A DNA stretch of 64,000 nucleotides from DASUPK01 sp963736685 (lineage in GTDB: Bacteria; Actinomycetota; Thermoleophilia; Solirubrobacterales; 70-9), in the NCBI GenBank assembly GCA_963736685.1, contig CAVTPZ010000006.1, positions 1 to 64,000 on the forward strand, written 5' to 3'. Position 1 is the first letter of the stretch. Every line of letters begins with the position of its first letter. The notes under the pieces are model-generated. The model searched no databases. It saw nothing but the letters and a program-made list of their open reading frames with translations, and was not told the DNA's origin. The position numbers and the translations under genes are program-made. Below, in pieces: positions 43,408-51,864 of this stretch.

Positions 43408-44097
43408 GTGGGGAAGGACTCCGACAACTTGCACACGACCGCGATCGTTCCAGTGAAGGGGCTTTCGGTCGCCAACGGGCGGCTCGACGGCACGCTGTCC
43501 GGGAAGGAGCGCAACCGGCTCGCCGAAGCTCTCTTCCTCGACCTGATAGTGAAGCTTCCCCGCAGCCGCTTCATCGACGATGTCCTGGTCGTCACCGCCG
43601 ACGACTCGATCGCGCGCCAGGTGCGCTGGTTCGGGCACAAGATCCTGAAGCAGACTGAGGACGAGGGCCACTCCGAGGCCGCCGCCGCAGGGGCTCGTGC
43701 CGCGATGGCGGAGGGCGCCGGTCGCGTCGCCATGCTGCCGGTGGACTGCCCGATGCTCGACATCGACGAGCTCGATGCCCACATCGGCCGCTCCCCGCGC
43801 ACGGCCCTGATCATCCCCGACCGCCACGGGACGGGCACCAACGGCCTCGTGCTCGCCCCACCGGACGTCTTTCCACCCGCCTTCGGCCCCGACAGCTGCG
43901 CTCGACACGTGAGCCGGGCCCGCGGTTCGGGAATCAGCTTCGCGCTCGAGGAGCTCGAGTCCTTGGGGCTCGACCTCGACACCCCCGAGGACTACGCGCT
44001 CCTGCGTGACCGCCTCCTGCTCGACCCGCAGCCGGCCCCGCGCACGGCCACGGTCCTCTGGGAGCTCGGCGAGCGCACACAGCCCGCGGCCGCCTAG
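43408..44097 (+). CDS. cofC: 2-phospho-L-lactate/phosphoenolpyruvate guanylyltransferase (CofC/FbiD)
   Basis: This 229-residue nucleotidyltransferase activates the three-carbon acid with GTP for F420 synthesis. Motifs are TAIVPVKGLSVANGRLDG, VAMLPVDCPMLDIDEL and the GTP/metal-binding IIPDRHGTGTNGLVLAPP. The GTG start lies 52 bp behind cofD. In actinobacteria the substrate is probably phosphoenolpyruvate, giving dehydro-F420 that needs later reduction. Confidence 0.93.
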   Translation: MGKDSDNLHTTAIVPVKGLSVANGRLDGTLSGKERNRLAEALFLDLIVKLPRSRFIDDVLVVTADDSIARQVRWFGHKILKQTEDEGHSEAAAAGARAAMAEGAGRVAMLPVDCPMLDIDELDAHIGRSPRTALIIPDRHGTGTNGLVLAPPDVFPPAFGPDSCARHVSRARGSGISFALEELESLGLDLDTPEDYALLRDRLLLDPQPAPRTATVLWELGERTQPAAA

Positions 44098-44127
44098 ATC
44101 TCGCCGGCGGCGTAGCTTGTGCCGCCG

Positions 44128-44883
44128 ATGACGGCGAGCCCCCGCGAGCTTCGCATAAGGCCCCTGCTCGGCCTGCCTGAGCTGGGGGAGGGCGATCGGC
44201 TGGGGAGCCTGATCGCGGAATCGGCCCGGCCGGCGCCGGGTGACGTGGTCGTGGTCTCCCAGAAGGCGGTCTCCAAGGTGGAGGGCCGCACTCAGGCGCT
44301 GGCGGACGTGGAGCCGGGCGACCGCGCGGTGAAGCTGGCTGCGGAGCTTGACAAGGACCCGGCGCTGGTCGAGCTGATCCTCGCGGAGAGCTCGCGCGTG
44401 GTCCGGGCCGAGCGCGGCATCCTGATCACCGAGACCAGCGAGGGCTGGGTCTGCGCGAACGCAGGAATCGACTCATCGAATCTCGCCGACGGACACGTGT
44501 CGCTGCTGCCGGTCGACGGTGACGCGTCGGCCAGGCGGATCCGAGCCGAGATCGCGGCCGCCTCAGGTGCCTCCCCGGCGGTGGTGGTCGCTGACAGCTT
44601 CGGCCGGGCCTGGCGAGTGGGCCAGGCGGACGTCGCGATCGGCTGCGCCGGCCTCGAGCCGCTCGCCGACTGGCGCGGCAGGCACGATCAGCAGGGGCGA
44701 GAGCTCTCGGCCACCGTGATCGCGGTGGCGGATGAGCTTGCGTCCGCCGCCGACCTCGTGCGCGACAAGGACTCGGGCGTGCCCGGGGCGGTCATCTCCG
44801 GCGCGGGCGACCTGGTCAGCAGGGAAGATGGGCCCGGCGCCGCGCCGCTGCGGCGTGCCGCCGAGGACGACCTCTTCCGCTAA
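44128..44883 (+). CDS. cofE: coenzyme F420:L-glutamate ligase (CofE), stand-alone
   Basis: This protein of about 251 residues adds glutamates to F420-0. Visible parts are VVVVSQKAVSKVEGR, VRAERGILITETSEGWVCAN, AGIDSSNL, VVVADSFGRAWRVGQADVAI and the late VISGAGDLVSRED. It ends where CofE domains end, so the C-terminal FMN-dependent nitroreductase-like domain of mycobacterial FbiB is missing. ATG 44128 or GTG 44119 is the start. It shares its stop (CTAA) with the opposing cupin gene. Confidence 0.92.
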   Translation: MTASPRELRIRPLLGLPELGEGDRLGSLIAESARPAPGDVVVVSQKAVSKVEGRTQALADVEPGDRAVKLAAELDKDPALVELILAESSRVVRAERGILITETSEGWVCANAGIDSSNLADGHVSLLPVDGDASARRIRAEIAAASGASPAVVVADSFGRAWRVGQADVAIGCAGLEPLADWRGRHDQQGRELSATVIAVADELASAADLVRDKDSGVPGAVISGAGDLVSREDGPGAAPLRRAAEDDLFR

Positions 44884-45305
44884 AGCGCCGGTGTCGCGCT
44901 CTTGGACTTGATCTCGTCCATCGAGGGCGGCGTAGCGCCCTCGTTGGTGAACTCCGGCGGCTCGTAGACCCTCCCGGGCATCGCGCCCATGGCGATGACG
45001 CGCGCAGGTTCGTCGCCGGTCACAAGCTTTCGCTTCTCGGTCGCCCCGACCCGTGCGAAGACACCCGGCTCGAGATCCCACTCCTCGTCTCCCACTCGGA
45101 GGGTCACCCGGCCGGAGACGACCGTATAGACCTCTTCCTGATCGTCGTGGGTCTGGTCATGCTCGGGAAAGTGATTGAAGTTCGGCGGCAGGTCCATGAC
45201 GGCGAGGCCGAACGAGCTGACCCCCAGCCCGGCACGGGCACGGCGAAAGCCTCCCCCGAAGATCGCCTCGAAGTCCTCGACGCGCTTGACGGTCACATCT
45301 GGCAT
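44880..45305 (-). CDS. cupin-domain protein
   Basis: This 141-residue single-domain cupin has a first cupin motif visible as HDQTHDDQEEVYTVVSGRVT (metal His/His/Glu) and a second around FARVGATEKRKLVTGD. It may be a metal-dependent isomerase or dioxygenase, or a sensor. No substrate can be given. ATG 45305 is chosen; the frame is open to 45329. Confidence 0.8.
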   Translation of the reverse strand: MPDVTVKRVEDFEAIFGGGFRRARAGLGVSSFGLAVMDLPPNFNHFPEHDQTHDDQEEVYTVVSGRVTLRVGDEEWDLEPGVFARVGATEKRKLVTGDEPARVIAMGAMPGRVYEPPEFTNEGATPPSMDEIKSKSATPAL

Positions 45306-45367
45306 CTGTTCTTCCTCTCCCCTCCTCATGCGGGAGCGCTTGAGCGCACCCCGTTGCCTGAGTGAGG

Positions 45368-46357
45368 CTACCCGCCGATCTCCAGAACGGCGGACCCTTC
45401 CACCCTACCGTGACGAATGTCATCCAACGCACGGTTGGCGTCGGCGAGCGGATAGACCTTGATTCGCGTCTCCACCGGGATGGCGGTGGCCAGCGGGAGG
45501 AACTCCTCGCCGTCACGGCGGGTCAGGTTGGCGACCGAGCGCATCGACCGCTCGTGCCAGAGCAACTCGTAGGGGAAAGACGGAATGTCGCTCATGTGGA
45601 TGCCGGCGGAGACCACCGTCGCGCCCGGCGCCGAGGCGCGAAGTGCCTCGACCATCAGGTCCCCCACAGGAGCGAAGACGATCGCTGCGTCGAGATCCGA
45701 AGCCTCGGGATCGCCCACCGCTCCCGCCCACTCGGCTCCGAGCGACCGCGCGAGCTCCTGGGTCTCCGTGTCCCCCTCCCGGGTCAGTGCGTAGACCTTC
45801 CAGTTTCGGGCGACGGCCACCTGGCAGATGATGTGCGCCGAGGAGCCGAATCCGTACAGACCCAGGCGCTCTCCCTCGCCCGCCAGGCGCAGAGACCGGT
45901 ATCCGATCAGGCCTGCACAGAGAAGCGGCGCGATGTGCTCATCGGACTGCTCGCCCGTGATCGGGAAGCAGAAGCGCTCGTCAGCGACGGCGAGCTCGGC
46001 GTAGCCGCCATCGAGGTCGTACCCGGTGAACTTCGCGTGCACGCAGAGGTTCTCGCGGCCTGAGCGGCAGTAGCGGCAGGTGCCGTCCACCCAGCCCAGC
46101 CAAGGCACTCCGACCCGGTCGCCCTCCGCGAAGCGTTCGGAGCCCTCGCCTGCGCCGACCACTCTGCCGACGATCTGGTGCCCGAGGACGAGCGGCAGCT
46201 TCGGCTCGCTGAGCTCGCCGTCGAATATGTGGAGGTCGGTGCGGCAGACCCCGCAGGTCGACACCTCGATCAGGATCTGCCCGTTCGCGGGCTCGGGATC
46301 GGCCAGCTCTCGCTCGACGAGTGGCTCACCGGCCCGCTCCAGAACCATGCTGCGCAT
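45368..46357 (-). CDS. zinc-dependent alcohol dehydrogenase family protein
   Basis: This 329-residue MDR dehydrogenase has the catalytic zinc set CGVCRTDLH and GHQIVGRV and the structural zinc cluster CRYCRSGRENLC. Its Rossmann motif is modified (GLYGFGSSAHIICQVAVA rather than GxGxxG). It belongs to the AdhA/AdhP-like group that oxidises primary alcohols with NAD(P). It is oriented toward the cupin gene and starts 55 bp from the divergent membrane gene. A second in-frame ATG lies 9 bp inside. Confidence 0.9.
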   Translation of the reverse strand: MRSMVLERAGEPLVERELADPEPANGQILIEVSTCGVCRTDLHIFDGELSEPKLPLVLGHQIVGRVVGAGEGSERFAEGDRVGVPWLGWVDGTCRYCRSGRENLCVHAKFTGYDLDGGYAELAVADERFCFPITGEQSDEHIAPLLCAGLIGYRSLRLAGEGERLGLYGFGSSAHIICQVAVARNWKVYALTREGDTETQELARSLGAEWAGAVGDPEASDLDAAIVFAPVGDLMVEALRASAPGATVVSAGIHMSDIPSFPYELLWHERSMRSVANLTRRDGEEFLPLATAIPVETRIKVYPLADANRALDDIRHGRVEGSAVLEIGG

Positions 46358-46412
46358 GCGCAGATTGTCTCGAATAGCATCGCCGGCGCCAGGGTTCTAG
46401 AGAGGAGGCTCT

Positions 46413-47186
46413 ATGAACGACGATCGCTACGTTGAGTACGGCGCGGCGACCGGCATCGTGTTCGTCATCCTGACGCTGGTCGGATTCGCGGCTGTCATCC
46501 CGAGCCCGCCCGATCTGAACGCTCCGTCGCAGGAATGGGCGAGTTACTTCCTCAGCCATCACAGTGCGATCCGCGCTGGGGTCGTGATCCTGGCGGTCGG
46601 GTTCTTCTTCTACCGCTGGTTCCTGGGGACGCTGACGAGCGTGCTGAGGATCGCGAGCGGCACGCCGAGGCTGCCATCGATTGCGCTGATCGGCGGGGTC
46701 ATCGGGGGCTCATGCCTGCTGGTCGGGCTGTCTGCGGAAGCGGTTGCGGCCTATCGCCCGCAGGGTGTGGACCCGCTGATCACCCGGGCGCTCAGTGACA
46801 TATTCCTGATGGTCGGTGTCGCGGCGATTCCAGCGTTCACGGCATTCTTCGCGGCGACGGCGATCGTTCTCCTGCGGAGCGGTGCGTTCCCGGCCTGGCT
46901 CGGCTGGCTGACGGCCGCCGCGGCGGTCGTGCAGCCCCTCACCTTCGGCGCCCTTTTCACCAAGAGCGGGGCGTTTGCGGGCGATGGGGCGCTGGGGGCG
47001 TTCGTGCCGCTGATCGTCACGTTCGTGGCCTTCTTCGCGCTCAGCGCGCTGATCACCGCCTGGGCGCGAAACGCGACCAAGACGGGGAACCCGAGCCTGA
47101 CCGACCGGATTCGGGGCGCGGTCACCGGCGCGGCCACCGGAGCGGCGATCGGGGCCCGCGAGGGCCGCACCGGCTCCGCGAGCTAG
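46413..47186 (+). CDS. multi-pass membrane protein
   Basis: This 257-residue protein has about six hydrophobic segments (first at 13-30, then 50-66, 86-107, 125-148, 156-172 and 187-210). A short C-terminal glycine/alanine-rich tail (AVTGAATGAAIGAREG) follows. The layout resembles small actinobacterial membrane proteins of unknown function (DUF4386-like). The ATG follows an agaggaggct ribosome site. Its stop shares CTAG with the fbiC stop. Confidence 0.75.
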   Translation: MNDDRYVEYGAATGIVFVILTLVGFAAVIPSPPDLNAPSQEWASYFLSHHSAIRAGVVILAVGFFFYRWFLGTLTSVLRIASGTPRLPSIALIGGVIGGSCLLVGLSAEAVAAYRPQGVDPLITRALSDIFLMVGVAAIPAFTAFFAATAIVLLRSGAFPAWLGWLTAAAAVVQPLTFGALFTKSGAFAGDGALGAFVPLIVTFVAFFALSALITAWARNATKTGNPSLTDRIRGAVTGAATGAAIGAREGRTGSAS

Positions 47187-49369
47187 TAGGTCTCGACGAT
47201 CTCGTAGAGCGTCGTCCGCTGGGCCGGAGTCCGGCCGGCCCGGCGGGCGGCGTCTATGAGCTGATCGGGCTCGAGGCGCACGCCATGATGTGAGCCCGCC
47301 ATGCGGGAGATGTTCTCCTCCATCAGCGTGCCGCCCAGGTCGTTGACTCCCCAGCGGAGGCTCTCCGTCGCGGCATCGAGTCCCATCTTCACCCAGCTCG
47401 CCTGGAGGTTCGGGATCGTCTTGCCGAGTCCGAGCCGGAACGCCGCGGTGTGCTTGAGGTTGTCCTGGCGGGAGATCTCCTCGACGCCGTGCGTGCGCCC
47501 AAGCAGGGTGTTGAAGGGGATGAAGCTGAGCGGCACGAACTCGGTGATCCCTCCCGTCCGCTCCTGCAGCTCGCGCACGATGCGCATGTGGCGCGCCAGC
47601 TCGCTCGGCTCCTCGATGTGACCGAACATCACGGTCGAGGTGGAGCGCAGGCCGGAGCGGTGCGAGGCCTCGATGATCTCCACCCAGCGGGCAACCGGCA
47701 GCTTGTTGGGCGAGATGCGCTGGCGGACACCGTCGTCGAGGACCTCGGCCGCCGTCCCGGGCGTGGAGCCGAGGCCGCACTCGATCAGGTACTCGAACAC
47801 CGACTCAGGCGAGCGGCCGGAGCGCTCGCACATGTAGTGCACCTCCATCGGCGAGTAGGCGTGCAGGTGGATCTGAGGAGCGCACTCCTTGGCGAAGCGG
47901 AGCCAGCGGCCGTAGTCCTCGAGCGTGTAGTCGGGATGGATCCCCCCCTGCATGCAGATCTCGGTCGCGCCGAAGTCGAGGGCCTCCTGAATGCGGGCGG
48001 CGAAGTCCTCCTCGTTCACCAGGTAGGCGTCGGGGGAGCGCTTGCCCTGGCCGAAGCCACAGAACGCGCAGCCGACCACGCAGACGTTGGTGAAGTTGAT
48101 GTTCCGGTTGACCACGAAGGTCGCCATCTCCCCCGCCAGCTCAGCGCGCAGCTCGTCGGCCGCGACCCTCATCTCCTCGATCACCTCGGGGCGGGTCTCC
48201 GAGAAGAGGGCCGTCAGCTCCTCCTCCGAGAGCTTCTCGCCGCGGCGGCCCTTCTCGATCGCACGGGGCGCAACCTCGGGCGCGGGCGGTGTCTCCTGGC
48301 GGCGGCCGGAGCCGCGGCGCGGGATGAAGCTCCAGTACTTGAGCTTGACGACGTCGAGGACCCCCTGCTCCATCCACTCCGGATCGAGGTACTGCGGGTA
48401 CGCGCAGAGCCGCTCGGTGAGCGCGTAGCCGCGCGGCGACAGCTCCTTGCGCACCTGATGGGGGCTCGGGAAGGGCTCCTCGGGCGAGATGTGGTCGCCG
48501 TTGGCGGAGAGACCGCCGAGATCGGTGGCGCCCGCCTCGACCAGCTCGGGCCACCAGTCCGCAAGATTCGGCGGCACCTGGACGCCGACGTCCGGCATCA
48601 GCCGCTTGCTCGTCGCGATCAGCTCCTTCATCTCCTCGATCGAGACCGGCGCCGCCCATTCCGGCAACGGCAGATCGTTCGAGGCTGCCTCGTCCCCGGC
48701 CCACCGCCTCTTCGAAGCCTCGTCGGCGATTTCAGCCACCTCGGCCCCGTAGTAGCGCGGGTGCGGCACGAAGTTCTGGAGGATCACCTCCTGGATGTGC
48801 CCGAACTCGGCCTGGACGGCGGCGATCGCCTCCAGCGCCCCGACCCGCTCCTCCGGCGTCTCGCCGATGCCGACCAAGATTCCGGTCGTGAAGGGGATGC
48901 GAAGGTCGCCGGCAAGCCGCATCGTCTCCAGCCGCTTCGCCGGGTGCTTGGTCGGCGATCCCTGGTGGACCACGAGATCGGGGTTGATCGACTCGAGCAT
49001 CAGGCCCTGCGAGGCCGTCACCTCGCGCACCCGAGCGAGGTCCTCGCGGGAGAGGACGCCCAGGTTCGTGTGTGGCAGCAGGCCGCGCTCCAACGCCCTC
49101 TGGCACGTCCAGACGACGTACGACGTGAAGTCCTCATGGCCCCACTCCTCCAGAAGCCCGGCGACCTCATCATTGACCTCCGGGCGCTCGCCGGTCAGGA
49201 CGAGCAGCTCCTTGGCGTTCCGGCGCACCGCCTCGTCGAGGCGGCGCTCGACCTCATCCGGGGCGTGGATGTGCGCCTGGTGCGTCGCGAAGGCGCAGTA
49301 CTTGCAGTAGCACTGGCACGTTCTCGAAAGCGAGAGCGTGAGATTCCGGGAGAAAGTCACCCTGCGCAT
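47183..49369 (-). CDS. fbiC: bifunctional FO synthase FbiC (CofG-CofH)
   Basis: This 728-residue fusion of two radical SAM domains makes FO, the deazaflavin core of F420, from tyrosine and a ribityl-aminouracil. The CofG half has its cluster motif CQCYCKYC at residues 18-25. The CofH half has CVVGCAFCGFG at about 430-440 and the later segments VFEYLIECGLGSTPGTAAEV and FGHIEEPSELARHM. The fused form is typical of actinobacteria. It stands about 2.3 kb from cofE, separated by the cupin, dehydrogenase and membrane genes, so it is probably a separate transcript. The start at 49369 fits the CofG N-terminus. Confidence 0.96.
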   Translation of the reverse strand: MRRVTFSRNLTLSLSRTCQCYCKYCAFATHQAHIHAPDEVERRLDEAVRRNAKELLVLTGERPEVNDEVAGLLEEWGHEDFTSYVVWTCQRALERGLLPHTNLGVLSREDLARVREVTASQGLMLESINPDLVVHQGSPTKHPAKRLETMRLAGDLRIPFTTGILVGIGETPEERVGALEAIAAVQAEFGHIQEVILQNFVPHPRYYGAEVAEIADEASKRRWAGDEAASNDLPLPEWAAPVSIEEMKELIATSKRLMPDVGVQVPPNLADWWPELVEAGATDLGGLSANGDHISPEEPFPSPHQVRKELSPRGYALTERLCAYPQYLDPEWMEQGVLDVVKLKYWSFIPRRGSGRRQETPPAPEVAPRAIEKGRRGEKLSEEELTALFSETRPEVIEEMRVAADELRAELAGEMATFVVNRNINFTNVCVVGCAFCGFGQGKRSPDAYLVNEEDFAARIQEALDFGATEICMQGGIHPDYTLEDYGRWLRFAKECAPQIHLHAYSPMEVHYMCERSGRSPESVFEYLIECGLGSTPGTAAEVLDDGVRQRISPNKLPVARWVEIIEASHRSGLRSTSTVMFGHIEEPSELARHMRIVRELQERTGGITEFVPLSFIPFNTLLGRTHGVEEISRQDNLKHTAAFRLGLGKTIPNLQASWVKMGLDAATESLRWGVNDLGGTLMEENISRMAGSHHGVRLEPDQLIDAARRAGRTPAQRTTLYEIVETY

Positions 49370-49492
49370 TGCAGGGACGCTAACGGACGGGAATATCCGG
49401 CTTCGCCATCAGATCGCGGCCACGAGCGGCCGCCCCGCATCAGTCGCTACGGGCTTCGCCCTTCGCTCCGATAACGGGCGGCCTGGTGGCCG

Positions 49493-50320
49493 CTAGCTAC
49501 CGGCAATCCCGCCAGGAGGCGAGGACGGCGGGGGACCGCCGGGACCAGAGCCCTGGCGGATTGGCGGCGCCTCGCCTGCGGGCGGAGCCGGTCCGCGCGG
49601 GGCGACGGTGTCCGCAAGTTCCTGAACCGGGCCGCTCGAGGGCTCGATGATGAACTTGTAAACGAGCGCGGCGAGCAGGCCACCGACGATCGGACCGACG
49701 ATGTACGCCCAGGCATCGGCGAAGTGGTTGCCGACGAGCGCCGGGCCGAACCAGCGGGCCGGGTTGAAGGAGCCCCCGGTCAGCGGGCCGAGCACCATGA
49801 CGAGGAAGCCGAGCGCGCCGCCGATGGCGAGCGCCGCCCACCGGCGGACCTCAGGGTTGAGCGCCGTCGAAAGCACAACGAGGACGAGGACGAAAGCGCC
49901 GATCCCCTCGATCATCGCGCCCTGGAAGGCACCGCCGAGCAGGGGGCTGATCTTCGGGGTTCCGTAGTCGGATGCACGACCCTCGTCGAGCAAAAACGCC
50001 TTGGTGAGCAGCGCGCCGAGCACGCCGCCCGAGAGCTGGGCGAGGATGTAGACGAGGCCGTCGATCGGGTCGATCCGCCGGATCGCGATGAACGCCGCGG
50101 TCACCGCCGGATTGAAATGCCCGCCGCTCGCCACGCCGACACTGATGATCAGCCCGAACAGCAGCAGGAAGTGAGTCAGGCCTACAACCGCGTAGTCGGA
50201 CCCGAACTGGGAGTTCTGGCCCGTGGCCACGTAGAGCGACACGACACTCGTGATGAAGAAGACCAGGAGCAGCGTCCCGAGCAGCTCACCGATATACGCC
50301 GCTAGACCTCGATCTTGCAC
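49493..50320 (-). CDS. MIP-family aquaporin/glycerol facilitator
   Basis: This 275-residue channel has six membrane segments and both NPA loops (GGHFNPAVT and GGSFNPARW). The second NPA followed by Arg is the selectivity filter arginine. The C-terminal 45 residues are an unusual proline/glycine-rich tail (from about GPAPPAGEAPP to the end). GTG 50320 is chosen because it lies behind gaggaggtcac; the longer frame to 50377 has no ribosome site. Water versus glycerol selectivity cannot be decided by eye. Confidence 0.93.
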   Translation of the reverse strand: MQDRGLAAYIGELLGTLLLVFFITSVVSLYVATGQNSQFGSDYAVVGLTHFLLLFGLIISVGVASGGHFNPAVTAAFIAIRRIDPIDGLVYILAQLSGGVLGALLTKAFLLDEGRASDYGTPKISPLLGGAFQGAMIEGIGAFVLVLVVLSTALNPEVRRWAALAIGGALGFLVMVLGPLTGGSFNPARWFGPALVGNHFADAWAYIVGPIVGGLLAALVYKFIIEPSSGPVQELADTVAPRGPAPPAGEAPPIRQGSGPGGPPPSSPPGGIAGS

Positions 50321-50474
50321 TTGAAGTGACCTCCTCGTAGGTGTCCGACCTGACAGCGGCGCGCAGTCTAACTGCATTTCCGGCCGAGCCGAGACACCCG
50401 CGCAAACCTTTACCGCTCACTTATGAACGGGTCGCTCCTCGCGGAGCACCCTCGCATATAAGGTCGGCCGCCGA

Positions 50475-51470
50475 ATGAGACGGGTCGCCGCGCTGCTGGC
50501 GGCCGCTCTCGCCATTGGAGCCCTCGCGGGCTGCGGAGGGGGCGGCGCTGAACCGGGCGCGCCGGAAGGCGCGACCCTGGTCCTCGACTTCCAGCCCAAT
50601 GCGGTGCACTCCGGCATCTACGCGGCGCAGGCGAACGGTGACTTCACCGATGAGGGGATCGACCTCCATATCCAGGAGCCCTCCAGCACCGCCGACAGCG
50701 CGAAGCTGCTGGAGACGGGCCGCGCCGACTTCGCGGTGATGGACATCAACGACTTCGGGATCGCACGGGAGCGCGGCCTCAACCTCGTTGCGATCGCGGC
50801 CATCGTCCAGAGCCCGCTCGCCTCAGTGATCGCCGGCAATCCGAACGAGATCCGAACTCCCGCCGACCTGGCCGGCAAGACGATCGGCGTCACGGGCGTC
50901 CCCTCCGACGACGCCGTCCTCAACACGGTGCTGCGCTCCGGCGGTGTCGATCCATCGGACGTGCACCGGGTGACGATCGGCTTCAACGCTGTCACCGACT
51001 TGGCCGCCGGCAAGGTCGACGCGGCCACCGGCTTCTGGAACGCCGAGGGGGTCCAGCTACTGCAACAGGGCGTCCCGATCCGGGAGTTCCGGGTGGACCA
51101 GTTCGGGGCACCTCGCTTTCCGGAGCTAGTCGTGGCGACGACGCCCGACCGGTGCCCGATCGCCCATCGCTTCTCGGCGGCGCTCAACCGCGCCTACACC
51201 GGCGTGCTCGATGAGGACCCGACCTCGGCGCTCGACGACCTGCTCGGCGAGGTGAAGGATCTCGATCCGGACTCGCAGAGAAAGCAGCTCGACGCTCTCG
51301 TTGCCGCGCATGCCTTCGCGCCTCCCCAGGTCGCACCGGATCAGCAGACGGATAGCTCGGTGCTTTCTCGGGCCTCCGGGAGAGCCTGGCTGACCTGGGC
51401 CAGGACGAACGGCCCGGTTTCCGGCGCAGACGCACCGCACATCCAGGCCGGCTTCGCGGGCTGCCACTAG
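50475..51470 (+). CDS. NMT1/THI5-like substrate-binding lipoprotein
   Basis: This 331-residue binding protein has a lipobox (AIGALAGC, Cys at about 20). The NMT1/SsuA pattern is LDFQPNAVHSGIYAAQANGD, then DEGIDLHIQEPSS, ADFAVMDINDFGIARERG and KTIGVTGVPSDDAVLNTVL. Such proteins deliver pyrimidine thiamine precursors, riboflavin or alkanesulfonates. No permease or ATPase gene is adjacent, so it is an orphan. A TATAAG-like -10 sequence lies at 50457-50462, 12 bp before the ATG, but no riboswitch was recognised. Confidence 0.87.
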   Translation: MRRVAALLAAALAIGALAGCGGGGAEPGAPEGATLVLDFQPNAVHSGIYAAQANGDFTDEGIDLHIQEPSSTADSAKLLETGRADFAVMDINDFGIARERGLNLVAIAAIVQSPLASVIAGNPNEIRTPADLAGKTIGVTGVPSDDAVLNTVLRSGGVDPSDVHRVTIGFNAVTDLAAGKVDAATGFWNAEGVQLLQQGVPIREFRVDQFGAPRFPELVVATTPDRCPIAHRFSAALNRAYTGVLDEDPTSALDDLLGEVKDLDPDSQRKQLDALVAAHAFAPPQVAPDQQTDSSVLSRASGRAWLTWARTNGPVSGADAPHIQAGFAGCH

Positions 51471-51518
51471 CGGGTGATTGGCGGGTTTCTCTCGGTATGC
51501 GGGACTAACCCGCCAAGT

Positions 51519-51836
51519 TCAGGCGAGCGTCCGCTCGACGAGCTCCGGGAGCTCGCGGACCATCCGGCTCCGCGGCACCGCCAGCGCCAGCCCCGCTTCC
51601 TCAGCCCGCTTCTTGGTGTCGACGTCCGTGTGCTGGTAGAACCCGATCACCGGCACGCCCAGATCGGCGAGCCGCTCCGGCGCCACGGCGTCGAGGTCGG
51701 CGACGACGAGGTCGATGCCGTCGAGCTCATCGGGGAGGTCGGCAGCCTGCTCGACCTCATGCCCGCTGGCCTCCAGCGACGTGCGCACTCGGCTGGCGAG
51801 CATCAGATCCTGCACCAATGCCTCGATCCGGGCCAT
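51519..51836 (-). CDS. receiver-like domain protein
   Basis: This 105-residue protein has the alternating strand/helix pattern of a response-regulator receiver: ALVQDLMLASRVRTSLEASG, IDLVVADLDAVAP, VPVIGFYQHTDVDT and LALAVPRSRMVRELPELVE. One Asp (VADLD) could correspond to the phosphorylation site. The N-terminal acidic pair and the conserved late Lys are absent, so it is probably a pseudo-receiver. Its start is back to back with the GGDEF-EAL gene (28-bp gap to that ATG), which suggests a related regulatory unit. Confidence 0.7.
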   Translation of the reverse strand: MARIEALVQDLMLASRVRTSLEASGHEVEQAADLPDELDGIDLVVADLDAVAPERLADLGVPVIGFYQHTDVDTKKRAEEAGLALAVPRSRMVRELPELVERTLA

Positions 51837-51864
51837 CGCTCAGGTGTCGAAGGGGGGCGGCATC

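Noticed and set aside
47450..49474. 674-codon plus-strand frame antisense to fbiC
   Set aside because: It is a shadow of the FO synthase gene with low-complexity Arg/Leu/Asp content and no domain.
50321..50474. TPP riboswitch before the NMT1-like lipoprotein gene
   Set aside because: No sequence resembling the conserved ctgaga and accTGA-type core elements is present in order.
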